From: Pelatocladus maniniholoensis HA4357-MV3
GTDB lineage: Bacteria; Cyanobacteriota; Cyanobacteriia; Cyanobacteriales; Nostocaceae
NCBI GenBank assembly: GCA_019359115.1
Contig: JAHHHW010000072.1
Span: 1 to 64,000 of the forward strand
DNA length: 64,000 nt
Direction of reading: 5' to 3'
Part shown: positions 28,297 through 37,893 of the stretch, in pieces
Numbering within the stretch: position 1 is the stretch's first letter
Layout of the letters: each line of letters begins with the position of its first letter
Position numbers and translations under genes: made by a program
The notes under the pieces: generated by a model
Seen by the model: only the letters and a program-made list of their open reading frames with translations
What the model was told of the DNA's origin: nothing
Databases searched by the model: none

Positions 28297-28839
28297 ATGG
28301 ATACTCAAGAAAGAAACTCTACACCCTATCCCAATATTCCAGCTTTTTTAGAAAGTGATGATAGAGAGTTTCGTGATACTGGTATACCTAGTACCGTGTC
28401 AGTTGCAGGTCATCCCATCCATCCGATTCTTGTGCAATTCCCGATTGCATTTCTTGTAGGGGCTTTGTTAACTGATGCGGTTTTCTGGTTTACAAATGAT
28501 AGTTTTTGGGCGAGGGGTTCTTTTTGGTTAATCACTGCTGGCTTGGCGGGTGGTGTTGTAGCAGCCCTAACGGGACTTTTAGACTTTTTGAGAATAGGAC
28601 GAGTCCGCAAGCGTACTGCTGGTTGGGCGCACTTAATTTTGAATGTGAGTGCTTTGGTGCTGACAATTATCAACCTAGTATTACGTTGGAATCATCCAAT
28701 ATCGGCTGTATTACCTTGGGGACTTGTAATCTCAGTAGTTGTAGCAACACTTCTTGGTATTTCCGGCTGGTACGGTGGAGAATTAGTCTACCGACACAAA
28801 ATTTCTGTAATTGGTAACGGTAATCCAGATCAACCATAA
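28297..28839 (+). CDS. DUF2231 membrane protein
   Basis: A 180-residue protein with a polar N-terminus (1-30) and four membrane helices. The family signature GHPIHPILVQFPIAFLVGALLTDAVFW is at about 38-64, with GGVVAALTGLLDFLRI near 90. The paired His residues of GHPIHP are conserved in DUF2231 and suggest metal or haem contact; no function is proven. An AAAGGTG ribosome site precedes the start. The G-rich repeat at 28845 follows directly. Confidence 0.85.
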   Translation: MDTQERNSTPYPNIPAFLESDDREFRDTGIPSTVSVAGHPIHPILVQFPIAFLVGALLTDAVFWFTNDSFWARGSFWLITAGLAGGVVAALTGLLDFLRIGRVRKRTAGWAHLILNVSALVLTIINLVLRWNHPISAVLPWGLVISVVVATLLGISGWYGGELVYRHKISVIGNGNPDQP

Positions 28840-28844
28840 TGAAA

Positions 28845-29060
28845 GGGATCGGGGATTAGGGATTGGGGACAAGGAGGGCGTATCAATTCAAAATTCAAAA
28901 TTTAAAATTAAGAACTTGTTCCCCAATCCCCATTACCCCTTCGCCCCTAATCCCCACTCCCTTGGGGGGAGTGGGGGCCCCGAGTTCCCCAGAGGAAACC
29001 CCTACCTTCCCCTTATCCCCAGAGGGGACCCCACCTTCCCCAATCCCCGTTCCCTAATAT
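28845..29060. repeat. GGGGATT/CCCCAAT heptanucleotide repeat tract
   Basis: A long degenerate tract with opposed arms (GGGGATTAGGGATTGGGG, then CCCCAATCCCCATTACCCC and more). It keeps an upstream frame of the next gene open by chance, which lengthens that frame artificially to 28811. Confidence 0.8.
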
Positions 29061-29071
29061 CAGAGAAAATC

Positions 29072-29485
29072 GTGTCAAAAAAAACACAAAGCTTTTATAT
29101 AACAATTTCTTTGCTCATCGTTACAGTGATGGGCTTTTTATTTAAATACTATACTGGTTTTGCTCATAAATGGTTCAATTATTATGGGGCTGCTGTTTTT
29201 TACGAAATTTTTTGGTGCTTGTTCGTATTTATATTTTTCCGTAGCTCAAAAGCTATTATCCAAATTCCTCTATGGGTCTTTATCATTACCTGTATATTAG
29301 AATTTCTACAACTATGGCATCCTCCCTTATTAGAGCAAATTCGTGCTACTTTAATAGGTAAATTATTGCTTGGTACAACTTTTGTTTGGTGGGATTTTCC
29401 TCATTATGTAATCGGCTGTATTCTTGGTTGGTGGTGGCTGCGACTATTACAAAGAAAAGGTTATGCAAATAAAAGTCAAAGTTAA
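29072..29485 (+). CDS. DUF2809 membrane protein
   Basis: From GTG 29072 ([15 protein letters not shown]) the product is about 137 residues with four membrane helices. [50 protein letters not shown] and [17 protein letters not shown] match the DUF2809 family. The open frame reaches back to 28811, but residues before the GTG are encoded by the heptanucleotide repeat and are proline/asparagine rubbish. AGAGAAAA precedes the GTG as a weak ribosome site. Function unknown. Its 3' end overlaps the next gene by 23 bases. Confidence 0.8.
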   Translation: MSKKTQSFYITISLLIVTVMGFLFKYYTGFAHKWFNYYGAAVFYEIFWCLFVFIFFRSSKAIIQIPLWVFIITCILEFLQLWHPPLLEQIRATLIGKLLLGTTFVWWDFPHYVIGCILGWWWLRLLQRKGYANKSQS

Positions 29486-29690
29486 ACCAAACTCAAAAGT
29501 TCAAAAAATTGAAGAAACTAGCGATCGCAGTCTCAATATACATTTAAAATCGCCTCCTGTTGATGGTAAAGCAAATGAAGAATTAATAAAAATTTTATCT
29601 GAAAAATTTGATGTTCCTAAATCTAGAATTAGAATTAAATCTGGTGTCTCATCAAGACAAAATCTCATTGAAATAGACACAGATTTGTAG
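29463..29690 (+). CDS. DUF167 (YggU) family protein
   Basis: A 75-residue protein from ATG 29463 ([16 protein letters not shown]). The family pattern V.PNS....[27 protein letters not shown] and [15 protein letters not shown] is complete. The structure in relatives is a small alpha/beta domain of unknown function. An upstream extension to 29424 lies wholly within the DUF2809 coding end. The overlap of 23 bases implies translational coupling. Confidence 0.88.
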   Translation: MQIKVKVKPNSKVQKIEETSDRSLNIHLKSPPVDGKANEELIKILSEKFDVPKSRIRIKSGVSSRQNLIEIDTDL

Positions 29691-29875
29691 AGCAGAAAAC
29701 TATTAAAAGAGGATTAAGCCAGAATAGCAATTATTGAAAAAAATGGAGGGTCAGGCAGGTATGATTCACGAATTCACTTATAAGTCGGTAATGCCTAGCC
29801 TACTTAAGATATGGTAGATATGACAGGGCGATCGCATTACAGCAACAACTATTGAAATACTCTTCATAAAAAATT

Positions 29876-29910
29876 AACTCGTTTTCAAGCATGAGCTTAT
29901 AAAACGAGTT
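29876..29910. terminator. Hairpin between convergent genes
   Basis: AACTCGTTTT (29876-29885) pairs with AAAACGAGTT (29901-29910), and AAGC/GCTT extend the stem inward around an ATGA loop. It lies between the convergent yggU-like and GST genes, where the arms provide T-runs for either direction. Confidence 0.6.
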
Positions 29911-29935
29911 GGTAGATGCAAATAATTAAGAAAAA

Positions 29936-30556
29936 TCAATGCTGTACTTCTTCTTTTATTGAAATATATCTTGGTTGGGTTTTTACTCTTTCAATCCATG
30001 CTTGGATAGCAGGAAATTGTTTCAAATCAAATTTGCCTTCATCAGCAACATGAGTGTAAGCAAATAAGGCAATATCTGCAATAGTATAACGTTCGTCAAC
30101 AAAAAAATTATGAGTCTGTAAATGATTTTCCATCACTTTCAAGGCTGTATAACCAGATTCACGTCTTTGTTCTATGGCTTCCTTGTATTCTTCTGGTTTA
30201 TTTAGTACAGAAATCCAAAATCTCAATGGCGCAATAAAAGGCTTAAGGCTGAACTCTTCAAAAAACAACCATTGCATTACTCGCGCTCGTAAAAAGCGGT
30301 CATAAGGTAAAAATTCTGTGCCTTCGCTCAAATAAACTAATATGGCATTTGATTCTGCCAAATATTTACCTGGTTTAATCTCCAATACTGGAATTTTCCC
30401 ATTCGGATTTTTGCTTAAGAACTCTGGTGTTCGAGTCTCATCTTTCAAGATATTCACCTCTACCCTCTCAAATGGCATACCAATTTGTGATAATAAAAGA
30501 CGTATCTTGTAGCCATTACCTGAAGGTAAAAAATCGTACAATCTTAGCGTTTCCAT
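29936..30556 (-). CDS. Glutathione S-transferase family protein
   Basis: A 206-residue two-domain GST. The thioredoxin-like N-terminal domain has LRLYDFLPSGNGYKIRLLLSQIG with Ser at the expected catalytic position, PNGKIPVLEI (cis-Pro) and ESNAILVYLSEGT (glutathione gamma-Glu contact). The helical C-terminal domain includes YTIADIALFAYTH. It is expected to conjugate or reduce electrophiles with glutathione. The start METLRLY agrees with the family. Stand-alone. Confidence 0.9.
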   Translation of the reverse strand: METLRLYDFLPSGNGYKIRLLLSQIGMPFERVEVNILKDETRTPEFLSKNPNGKIPVLEIKPGKYLAESNAILVYLSEGTEFLPYDRFLRARVMQWLFFEEFSLKPFIAPLRFWISVLNKPEEYKEAIEQRRESGYTALKVMENHLQTHNFFVDERYTIADIALFAYTHVADEGKFDLKQFPAIQAWIERVKTQPRYISIKEEVQH

Positions 30557-30758
30557 GCCAATATATTGCGAGATGAAGGTTTTGATTAATTATGATGCAG
30601 TAAAATACAATCATATTTCAAAAACACTTATAAACAGAAGAATTTTTTGATAAATGTCGCAATTCCAGACAAAATAAATTCTCTGGAAAATAAATTTTAT
30701 CAAGGTATTATTTTTATCATTAAAATATTTAATTCGATTTATTTGCAAGGATCAAACA

Positions 30759-31433
30759 ATGTGTGGAAGATTTACTTTAAGCGTATTTCCAGAAGTTTTA
30801 ACCCCAATTTTTGAAGTCGAAAAAATTCCCGATTTCAAGCCGCAATATAACATTGCACCTACGCAAATGGTCTTGGTGGTTTTGTATAATTGTGAAGCTC
30901 ACAAACGTGAAATTCAGCAATTACGTTGGGGTTTAATACCTTCATGGGCTAAAGATCAAAGCATGGGAGCAAAGCTCATTAATGCTAGATCTGAAACCGT
31001 AGCCGAAAAACCAGCATTTCGTCGCGCTTTCAAGCGCCAACGGTGTTTAGTAGTAGCAGATGGCTTTTACGAATGGCAAAAACAAGAAGGTAAAAAGCAG
31101 CCATATTATTTTCGTCTGTTGAACGGAAAACCCTTTGCTTTTGCAGGGCTGTGGGAGGAATGGCAATCACCAGAACAAGAACAGATAAAATCTTGTACAA
31201 TTTTGACAACCCAAGCTAACGAATTACTGCAACAGATTCATGATCGTATGCCAGTAATTCTCCAACAGGAAAATTATGATTTATGGCTAGATCCTCAAGT
31301 TCATGATGGGGAATTACTACAGCCACTACTGCACCCCTATCCTTCAGAGACGATGACTAGCTATCCTGTCACAACCTTGGTAAATAGCCCCAAAAATAAT
31401 AGCCGTGAGTGCATTAACCCACTCAAAACTTAA
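30759..31433 (+). CDS. SOS-response-associated peptidase YedK/HMCES family
   Basis: A 224-residue SRAP-domain protein. Cys2 of MCGRFTL is the catalytic nucleophile after removal of Met1. NIAPTQMV (Asn), RWGLIPSWAKD, INARSETVAEKPAFR, ADGFYEWQK (Glu) and the distal HDRMPVIL (His) are all present, so the active site is complete. The family forms a thiazolidine crosslink to abasic sites in single-stranded DNA, protecting replication forks. The upstream 30557-30758 is AT-rich with an AAGGA ribosome site; I see no LexA box. Confidence 0.93.
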   Translation: MCGRFTLSVFPEVLTPIFEVEKIPDFKPQYNIAPTQMVLVVLYNCEAHKREIQQLRWGLIPSWAKDQSMGAKLINARSETVAEKPAFRRAFKRQRCLVVADGFYEWQKQEGKKQPYYFRLLNGKPFAFAGLWEEWQSPEQEQIKSCTILTTQANELLQQIHDRMPVILQQENYDLWLDPQVHDGELLQPLLHPYPSETMTSYPVTTLVNSPKNNSRECINPLKT

Positions 31434-31538
31434 ATCAGGTGAAAGTTATAAAACTGATAACTGACAACTGATAACTGTTAAATTAGCTAATAGTTAAAAA
31501 ACCCCTGCCAGTAGCCCAACATCAATGAGAGGCGTTAT

Positions 31539-32060
31539 ATGCCAAGAACTCAAAAAAACGATAATTTTATTGATAAATCCTTTACAGTTATGGCAGACCT
31601 AATCCTGAAGGTTCTGCCAGCGAACAAAAGAGCAAAAGAAGCGTTTGTTTATTACCGAGACGGAATGTCGGCGCAATCAGAAGGAGAATACGCCGAAGCT
31701 TTAGACAACTATAAGCAAGCTTTAGAACTAGAAGATGATTCCCTCGATCGCGGTTACATACTCTACAACATGGGATTAATTTATGCTAGTAACGGCGAAC
31801 ACCAAACAGCTTTAGAGTTATATCATCAAGCACTAGAGTACAATCCTCGCTTACCTCAAGCCTTAAATAACATCGCCGTCATTTATCACTATTTAGGCGA
31901 AAAAGCCAAAGAAGCAGGAGATGAAGACGCTGGCGAAGCACTGTTTGACAAAGCTGCTGACTATTGGGTGAGAGCCATTCGCCTTGCTCCCAACAACTAC
32001 ATCGAAGCCCAAAACTGGCTGAAAACTACAGGTAGAATGCAAATTGATGTATTCTTTTAA
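31539..32060 (+). CDS. ycf3: Photosystem I assembly protein Ycf3
   Basis: A 173-residue TPR protein, the length of cyanobacterial and plastid Ycf3. [24 protein letters not shown] at the start, three TPR units (about 35-67, 72-105, 122-155) and the conserved [18 protein letters not shown] and [19 protein letters not shown] are diagnostic. It chaperones PsaA/PsaB during photosystem I assembly at the thylakoid membrane. A GAGAGGCG element upstream of ATG 31539 may serve as ribosome site. gatC follows 102 bases downstream after a repeat. Confidence 0.97.
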   Translation: MPRTQKNDNFIDKSFTVMADLILKVLPANKRAKEAFVYYRDGMSAQSEGEYAEALDNYKQALELEDDSLDRGYILYNMGLIYASNGEHQTALELYHQALEYNPRLPQALNNIAVIYHYLGEKAKEAGDEDAGEALFDKAADYWVRAIRLAPNNYIEAQNWLKTTGRMQIDVFF

Positions 32061-32160
32061 GTCATTAGTCATTTGTCATTTGTCATTTGTAAAAAATTAA
32101 TGACCAATGACCAATGACCAATGACCAATGACTATTGACTATTGACCATTGACTAAAATT
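32060..32160. repeat. Heptanucleotide repeats TCATTTG and TGACCAA
   Basis: GTCATTTGTCATTTGTCATT is followed by about eight degenerate TGACCAA/TGACTAT units. The two halves are near-inverses (TTGTCAT against ATGACCAA), so a long imperfect hairpin can form between ycf3 and gatC. Confidence 0.8.
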
Positions 32161-32162
32161 TT

Positions 32163-32453
32163 ATGCTCGATCGCGAACAAGTCCATAAAGTAGCCCATCT
32201 TGCTCGTTTAGAATTGACACCAGAAGAGGAAGAACAATTCACTACTCAACTGGCTAGTATTCTGGACTATTTTGAGCAGCTCAGTGAATTAGATGTTAGC
32301 GACGTACCACCCACAACACGGGCTATCGATGTCAGCAATGTGACACGCGCCGACGATCTTCAACCATATAGCGATCGCGAAGCAATTCTTCAAAGTGCGC
32401 CAGAACAAGAAGGCGAATTTTTCAAAGTGCCAAAAATTCTTAACGAGGAATAG
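32163..32453 (+). CDS. gatC: Asp-tRNA(Asn)/Glu-tRNA(Gln) amidotransferase subunit C
   Basis: The 96-residue GatC has the full family pattern: [50 protein letters not shown] and [11 protein letters not shown]. With GatA and GatB (elsewhere) it makes Gln-tRNA(Gln) by transamidation, which is essential in cyanobacteria because they lack GlnRS. It forms the belt stabilising GatA. The start follows the repeat closely, without a strong ribosome site. Confidence 0.96.
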   Translation: MLDREQVHKVAHLARLELTPEEEEQFTTQLASILDYFEQLSELDVSDVPPTTRAIDVSNVTRADDLQPYSDREAILQSAPEQEGEFFKVPKILNEE

Positions 32454-32569
32454 TTAGTGGTTAGTGGATAGTAGATAGTGGTTAGTAGTTGATTTATTAC
32501 CATGATCCCCGATCCCCGCTCCGTGATCCCCTATCCCCTTTCCCTTAACATCATCAAAGGAGAAAAACA

Positions 32570-33538
32570 ATGAGTTTGGGAATTCTCAAGGATGGTAAGT
32601 GGCTATCCCAACGGGAACAGGAAGACTCAGCAGGTAAATTTATCCGTCCTTCTACCACTTTCCGCAACAAAGTTACCGCCGATGGTTCCAGTGGATTCCA
32701 GGCTGAAGCAGGGCGTTATCATTTGTATATTTCCTGGGCTTGTCCTTGGGCGTGTCGTACTGCTATTATGCGCCAACTCAAAGGACTGCAAGATATTGTT
32801 GGGATGTCTGTGGTTGCTCCCGAAATTCACGACAATGGCTGGGAGTTTGCAGATGAACCAGGTTGCATTCCTGATACTGTCAACAGTGCTGATTATCTCT
32901 GGCAAATTTATCTCAAAGCTGATCCCAGCTATAGCGGACGTGTCACAGTTCCTGTTTTGTGGGATACACAAAAGAATACGATTGTCAATAACGAATCCCG
33001 CGAAATTATCCGAATGTTTGACGCTGAGTTTAATCATCTTGCTCAGAATAATATAAACTTTTATCCAGAAAATTTACAAAAAGTTATTGACGAAACAATA
33101 GATGCTATTTACCAACCGATTAATAATGGTGTGTATCGGGCGGGATTTGCAACTAAGCAAGCAGCCTATGATGAAGCGGTAACAGAATTATTTGATGCTC
33201 TTGATCATTGGGAAAAAGTTTTAGGAGAGCAACGTTATCTATGTGGGGATCAAGTTACTGAAGCAGATTGGTGTATGTTCACAACTTTGTTTCGCTTTGA
33301 CCCGGTTTATTATGTGCATTTCAAATGCAACTTACGTCAGATCGTAGATTATCCTCACTTGTGGAATTATCTCAAAGACTTGTACCAACAGCCAGGGGTA
33401 AAACAAACTTGTAATTTAGACCACATCAAGCGACATTATTACCGGAGTCATCCCAAAGTCAACCCGACTCGCATTGTTCCGAAAGGGCCACTGATTGATT
33501 TTGATGCTCCCCATAATCGCGATCGCATGTTTGGGTGA
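32570..33538 (+). CDS. Glutathionyl-hydroquinone reductase (Xi-class GST)
   Basis: A 322-residue protein. The active-site Cys is in SWACPWACRTAIMRQLKGL (about 50-68), the Xi-class CPWA motif. VPVLWDTQKNTIVNNESREIIRMF supplies the glutathione pocket and CGDQVTEADWCMFTTLFRFDPVYYVHFKCN with IVDYPHLWNYLKDLYQ the family-specific C-terminal helices. It reduces glutathionyl-hydroquinones to hydroquinones, recycling quinone adducts. An AAAGGAG ribosome site precedes ATG 32570. It corresponds to the YqjG/EcmB type. Confidence 0.93.
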   Translation: MSLGILKDGKWLSQREQEDSAGKFIRPSTTFRNKVTADGSSGFQAEAGRYHLYISWACPWACRTAIMRQLKGLQDIVGMSVVAPEIHDNGWEFADEPGCIPDTVNSADYLWQIYLKADPSYSGRVTVPVLWDTQKNTIVNNESREIIRMFDAEFNHLAQNNINFYPENLQKVIDETIDAIYQPINNGVYRAGFATKQAAYDEAVTELFDALDHWEKVLGEQRYLCGDQVTEADWCMFTTLFRFDPVYYVHFKCNLRQIVDYPHLWNYLKDLYQQPGVKQTCNLDHIKRHYYRSHPKVNPTRIVPKGPLIDFDAPHNRDRMFG

Positions 33539-33753
33539 TGACTAGGATGAAAATGGGGATCGGGGATCGGGAATCAGGGAGCGGGAATTCTTCTGACGGA
33601 GACGCACTCGCGTTCGGGGAAGAGATTTTCATGTTTGCTTGTGTTGTAGGATTTTCCCCTGATTAGCTGACTTGTAACTGACTTATTAATGAGTAAGCAG
33701 TACCACTGGAAACAAACGGTATGATCTGAGCATCTTGCTGAGAAAACCCAGTT

Positions 33754-35016
33754 ATGTCACGCTCAGTAAAAATTCGTAAAGAATGTATTGACAAAGTTAA
33801 GACAACTGTCCAACTTCAGGGTTATCCCCGTCAAAAAGATTTGGCTGAAGATGTAGGAGTTTGTCTGGATACAGTCAGAAAATTTCTTAACGGTAAGCCT
33901 ATTGATTGTCTAAATTTTCAAGAAATTTGCCAGAAATTGGGACTGGATTGGCAAGCGATAGCAGATTTTAACCCCAACATTAACAATATTACATTGCCAG
34001 AGTTTGCAGACGAGCCAGATACAGAGAACTTCATTTATGTAAAGCGTCCTTATACTGAATCTATTTGTGAGCAAACACTACGCCAAGCTGGTGCGCTACT
34101 GTTGATTAAAGCACCTGGATTGATGGGTAAAACCTCACTGATGGCAAAGATTTTATTGCAGTTAGCATCTGAAGGATATCGGACTGTATTCTTGAACTTA
34201 CATTATGCAGAAATAGATCACTTTACCAATTTAGATAAATTTTTACAGTGGTTCAGTGTCAGTGTTGGTAAAAGATTGAAAATGTCGAACCAACTCGCTA
34301 ATTACTGGGATGATGAGTCTAGCAGTAAATTAAACTGCACTGCCTATTTTGAAGAGTATTTATTACCACAATCGCTTAGTCCATTGGTATTATGCTTGGA
34401 TGAAGTAGAGCGGATTTTTCCTTATCAGCAAGTAGCCTCTGAATTCTTTGGACTGCTACGAGTTTGGCACGAACTGGCGAAAACTTGTAGTATTTGGCAA
34501 AAAATGCGGTTAATAGTCGTCCACTCAACAGAAGTATACGTGCCTTTGAATGTCAATGAGTCGCCTTTTAATGTCGGTAAACTAGTACAATTACCAGAAT
34601 TAACGCCGGAACAGGTAAATGATTTAGCTCAACAATATGGAATTTTTTGGGAACATGAGCAAATACAACAATTGATGTCTATGTTAAGAGGACATCCCTA
34701 TTTGCTCGGACAGGCTTTCTCTTATCTCAAGAATAATACCACAATCAGCCTTGAAGAATTTTTGCAATCTGCTCCTACAGAAGCAGGAATATATAGTAGC
34801 TTTCTGCGGCGATATTGGAAGATTATTCAACAGCATTTTGAATTGGCGGAAGCATTAAAAAAAGTAGTAATTACAAGAGATAAAATACAACTAGAACCAA
34901 TGTTGGCGTATAAATTATACAGCATGGGGTTAATACATTTAACCGGGAATGAAGTAGAAATTAGTTGCAATTTGTATCGGTTGTATTTTGGCGATCGCTT
35001 CGGAATTAATTCGTAG
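33754..35016 (+). CDS. HTH-like plus AAA-like ATPase protein
   Basis: A 420-residue protein. Residues about 1-72 form a Cro/C1-like helical domain (YPRQKDLAEDVGVCLDTVRKFLNG). From 92 follows an ATPase of the cyanobacterial AAA-like (AAA_35) family. Its Walker A is APGLMGKTS (120-128) with Ala in place of the first Gly, and Walker B is LVLCLDEVER (211-220, D216 E217). Then come the STAND-like RGHPYLLGQAFSYL region and a winged-helix-like end (LAYKLYSMGLIHLTGN). No effector domain is visible. It lies 14 bases before the receptor ATPase at 35031, so an operon is clear. It is probably a signalling or regulatory NTPase. Confidence 0.8.
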   Translation: MSRSVKIRKECIDKVKTTVQLQGYPRQKDLAEDVGVCLDTVRKFLNGKPIDCLNFQEICQKLGLDWQAIADFNPNINNITLPEFADEPDTENFIYVKRPYTESICEQTLRQAGALLLIKAPGLMGKTSLMAKILLQLASEGYRTVFLNLHYAEIDHFTNLDKFLQWFSVSVGKRLKMSNQLANYWDDESSSKLNCTAYFEEYLLPQSLSPLVLCLDEVERIFPYQQVASEFFGLLRVWHELAKTCSIWQKMRLIVVHSTEVYVPLNVNESPFNVGKLVQLPELTPEQVNDLAQQYGIFWEHEQIQQLMSMLRGHPYLLGQAFSYLKNNTTISLEEFLQSAPTEAGIYSSFLRRYWKIIQQHFELAEALKKVVITRDKIQLEPMLAYKLYSMGLIHLTGNEVEISCNLYRLYFGDRFGINS

Positions 35017-35030
35017 ATTTTAGGTGAACA

Positions 35031-37643
35031 ATGAATATTCAACCCAGTTTTATTTATCAAGTTGGGTCTAGTTTACCTGTTGATGCTCCTACTTATGTCA
35101 GGCGCAAGGCAGATCAAGAACTTTATCATGCATTGAAAGTAAGGAAGTTTTGTTATATATTGAACTCCCGACAGATGGGAAAATCTTCACTCAAAGTGCA
35201 AACTATGCATAGGCTGCAACAAGAAGGTATAGTCTGTGCAGCAATTGACACTACTTTAATTTTGGAAGAAGGAGTTACTGCTCAGAAATGGTATAAAGGT
35301 TTAATCAGAAGACTTGTTAGTAGTTTTAAGATATCAGAAGATTTTAACTGGCGAATTTGGTGGCAAGAACGCGAGCAGTTTTCTTGTGTTCAGTGTTGGA
35401 TAGAGTTTATTGAAGACGTACTTTTAAAGAAAATATTCGGCAATATAGTAATTTTTATTGATGAAATTGATAGACTCCTCAGCTTAAATTTTAAAGATGA
35501 TTTTTTTGCCGTGATTCGAGCATTAGATAATCTACGAACAGAAAAACCAGAATATAGACGTTTGACTTTTGCACTCTTGGGTGTTGCGACACCTTCAGAT
35601 TTGATTAGTGATAAAAATCGCACACCATTTAATATTGGTCAAGCAATTGAACTTACTGGCTTTGAGTTAGCAGAAACAGTACCTTTAGTAGCAGGATTAC
35701 AAAATCACGTAGAAAATCCGCAAGCTGTACTCAAAGAGGTTTTGTACTGGACAGGTGGACAACCTTTTCTGACTCAAAAGCTATGCAAATTAATTGTCGA
35801 TTGTCAATCACCTATTCCCGTTGGACATGAGGTGGAATGTGTAGAAAAAATTGTGCAATCCCAAATCATTAGTAACTGGGAAGGAAATGATGAACCACAA
35901 CATTTGCGAACGATACGCGATCGCATTCTCTGTAATGAGCAACCTGTTGTACAGCTATTGTGTTTGTATCAGCAAATTTTACAACAGGATGAAATAAAAG
36001 CGGATAAAAGTCAAGAACAATTAAAATTGCGGCTGTCGGGGTTAGTTGTTAAATGTGAGGGGAAATTAAGGATTTACAACCGTATTTATAAAGCTATTTT
36101 TGACAAATCTTGGGTTAATCAGATATTAGCACAGCAACGTCCTTACGCGATTAAACTTAATGCATGGTTAGATTCCAATTGTCAAGACAAGTCAAAACTT
36201 TTGCGTGGTAAAGCATTACAATATGCATGGCAATGGGCAAAAGATAAAAGTTTAAGCGATCGCGATTATCAATTCTTAAATGCTAGTCAAGAATTACAAA
36301 GACGATCTCAGCAGCGCTTTGCTTTAGGTTTGGTAGCTACCCTCATGTTTGTAGTTGGGACAGTTGTTGGATTACGAAAAGAAATTACTGATTTAATTTT
36401 TGATTATTATTCTTCATCTTTACAACTAGCAGAGCCAGAACGATTTAGTGAAGGAGAGCGGAATTTATTTGGTGATTTTTCTCAAAACTATAATCGAATA
36501 CTAGGTATAGAAGCTTTTGAACAAAAGAATTATGCAAAATCTATTGAATTATTCCAAAAAGCTCTAAAAGCTAATCCTGACGACCCGGTAGTGAAAATTT
36601 ACTATAACAATGCACGAGCAAATCAACAAGGTAATCCTCTAACTCTAGCAGTTGTGACATCAGGCTATACTCGCAAAATAACTTCTCTAGAACTTTTAAG
36701 AGGAGTAGCACAAGCACAAGAAAATTTTAATAAAAAACGTAATAAATCTAATGCTCGGCTCTTGAAAATTATTATTGCTAATGATGACACTGAGCCAATT
36801 CAAGCTGCAAAAATTGCCCGCAGGCTAGTGATAAATTCAAATGTTATGGGAGTGATTGGACATCAAAATAGCACAGCTAGTATGTCAGCACTACCAATTT
36901 ATGAAAAAGCTGGTCTAGCCATGATATCTCCCTCTAGTGCTAGCGATTTGCTCAAAGGTAAGTTTTTTCATAGAACAACTGCTACTGCTCAAAAGTTTGC
37001 TGAAAAGATGACTGAGTATCTCATATATAAGAAACTTAAGCGAGTTAATATTTTCTACAATCCCGATGATACCTATGGTAAAAATATAGCTTCCAATCTA
37101 GAAAAATTACTTTTTAATCATGGAATCAGCATTATCCGAAAAGTAAATTTGAATAATCCTATGTTGAATCCAGAAGCCGAAGTATTACGTAGTCAACAAG
37201 AGAGTGCTGATGCACTGATGTTGTTCCCAGATATCAATTTCACTTCTGTAGCAATTGAAATATATCGTGCTAGCAATAATCTGACTAATCAACCCAAAAA
37301 AATGCTAATATTAGGAGCAGGTTCTTTTAATTATCCAGATATTCTAGCAGAAAATGTATTCATAAAAGATTTGATTTTAGTTGTACCAAGTATAAATAAA
37401 TCGTACAAAGAATCTGAAAAAAAATGTAAACAGCCTGTTACTTGGTTGACTGGTACTAGTTATAATGCAACTCAAGCTTTTATTCAAGCTCTGTCTTCAT
37501 CCAAACAACCTTCTCGCTCAACTGTACTAGCAAAAATCAATTCTATGAGTCTTGAAGTCAAAGAACCAGTTATTGTCAAAGTGGTTAAAAATAATGGAAA
37601 TTGCCAAGAAAGTCAACTTCATTTAGAAGCAGTTATTTTTTAG
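35031..37643 (+). CDS. AAA-like ATPase fused to a periplasmic type-1 solute-binding receptor domain
   Basis: An 870-residue four-part protein. (1) AAA-like ATPase: variant Walker A NSRQMGKSS (45-53), Walker B IVIFIDEIDR (139-148), and the family GGQPFLTQKLC motif (about 242-252). (2) One membrane helix (about 430-448, ALGLVATLMFVVGTVVGL). (3) A single TPR (about 488-525, FEQKNYAKSIELFQKALKANPDD). (4) A periplasmic-binding-protein type-1 domain (about 537-870) like LivJ receptors, with AKIARRLVINSNVMGVIGHQNS and LAMISPSSAS. The predicted topology is ATPase inside and ligand domain outside, a transmembrane receptor rather than a transporter. It starts 14 bases after the previous stop. Confidence 0.85.
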   Translation: MNIQPSFIYQVGSSLPVDAPTYVRRKADQELYHALKVRKFCYILNSRQMGKSSLKVQTMHRLQQEGIVCAAIDTTLILEEGVTAQKWYKGLIRRLVSSFKISEDFNWRIWWQEREQFSCVQCWIEFIEDVLLKKIFGNIVIFIDEIDRLLSLNFKDDFFAVIRALDNLRTEKPEYRRLTFALLGVATPSDLISDKNRTPFNIGQAIELTGFELAETVPLVAGLQNHVENPQAVLKEVLYWTGGQPFLTQKLCKLIVDCQSPIPVGHEVECVEKIVQSQIISNWEGNDEPQHLRTIRDRILCNEQPVVQLLCLYQQILQQDEIKADKSQEQLKLRLSGLVVKCEGKLRIYNRIYKAIFDKSWVNQILAQQRPYAIKLNAWLDSNCQDKSKLLRGKALQYAWQWAKDKSLSDRDYQFLNASQELQRRSQQRFALGLVATLMFVVGTVVGLRKEITDLIFDYYSSSLQLAEPERFSEGERNLFGDFSQNYNRILGIEAFEQKNYAKSIELFQKALKANPDDPVVKIYYNNARANQQGNPLTLAVVTSGYTRKITSLELLRGVAQAQENFNKKRNKSNARLLKIIIANDDTEPIQAAKIARRLVINSNVMGVIGHQNSTASMSALPIYEKAGLAMISPSSASDLLKGKFFHRTTATAQKFAEKMTEYLIYKKLKRVNIFYNPDDTYGKNIASNLEKLLFNHGISIIRKVNLNNPMLNPEAEVLRSQQESADALMLFPDINFTSVAIEIYRASNNLTNQPKKMLILGAGSFNYPDILAENVFIKDLILVVPSINKSYKESEKKCKQPVTWLTGTSYNATQAFIQALSSSKQPSRSTVLAKINSMSLEVKEPVIVKVVKNNGNCQESQLHLEAVIF

Positions 37644-37893
37644 CTGGTGTCGGCGCTAAGAATCCCGCCAAACCACCTAATGATCCTGTACCCAAAGCAA
37701 TCAAAATTTCGGGAATATCTTTATCCTGAGATTTTAGCCAAACTGCACCACCAATAGAAGATATTAAAGTTAATGCTAATGCGCTTACTACAATCCGATA
37801 TATCCAGCAGTCTGTTTGTAGTGGTGTTCCAATATTTTCTTTACTATTTTCTGTCAATTCTGCATCTTGTTTGATCAGCATCTTCCTTTTCAT
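37633..37893 (-). CDS. Small two-helix membrane protein of unknown function
   Basis: The preferred start is ATG 37893 (MKRKMLIKQDAEL, AAAAGG ribosome site 7 bases upstream), giving 86 residues; the frame is open to 37974. Two hydrophobic helices (about 32-52 and 60-80) are joined by a short loop KSQDKDIPE, and the end is GLAGFLAPTPAKK. Its last 11 bases overlap the 3' end of the receptor ATPase on the other strand. I do not recognise a family. Confidence 0.6.
   Translation of the reverse strand: MKRKMLIKQDAELTENSKENIGTPLQTDCWIYRIVVSALALTLISSIGGAVWLKSQDKDIPEILIALGTGSLGGLAGFLAPTPAKK

Noticed and set aside
28811-29071. N-terminal extension of the DUF2809 frame
   Set aside because: The extension is the translated GGGGATT repeat; a GTG start at 29072 fits the family length.
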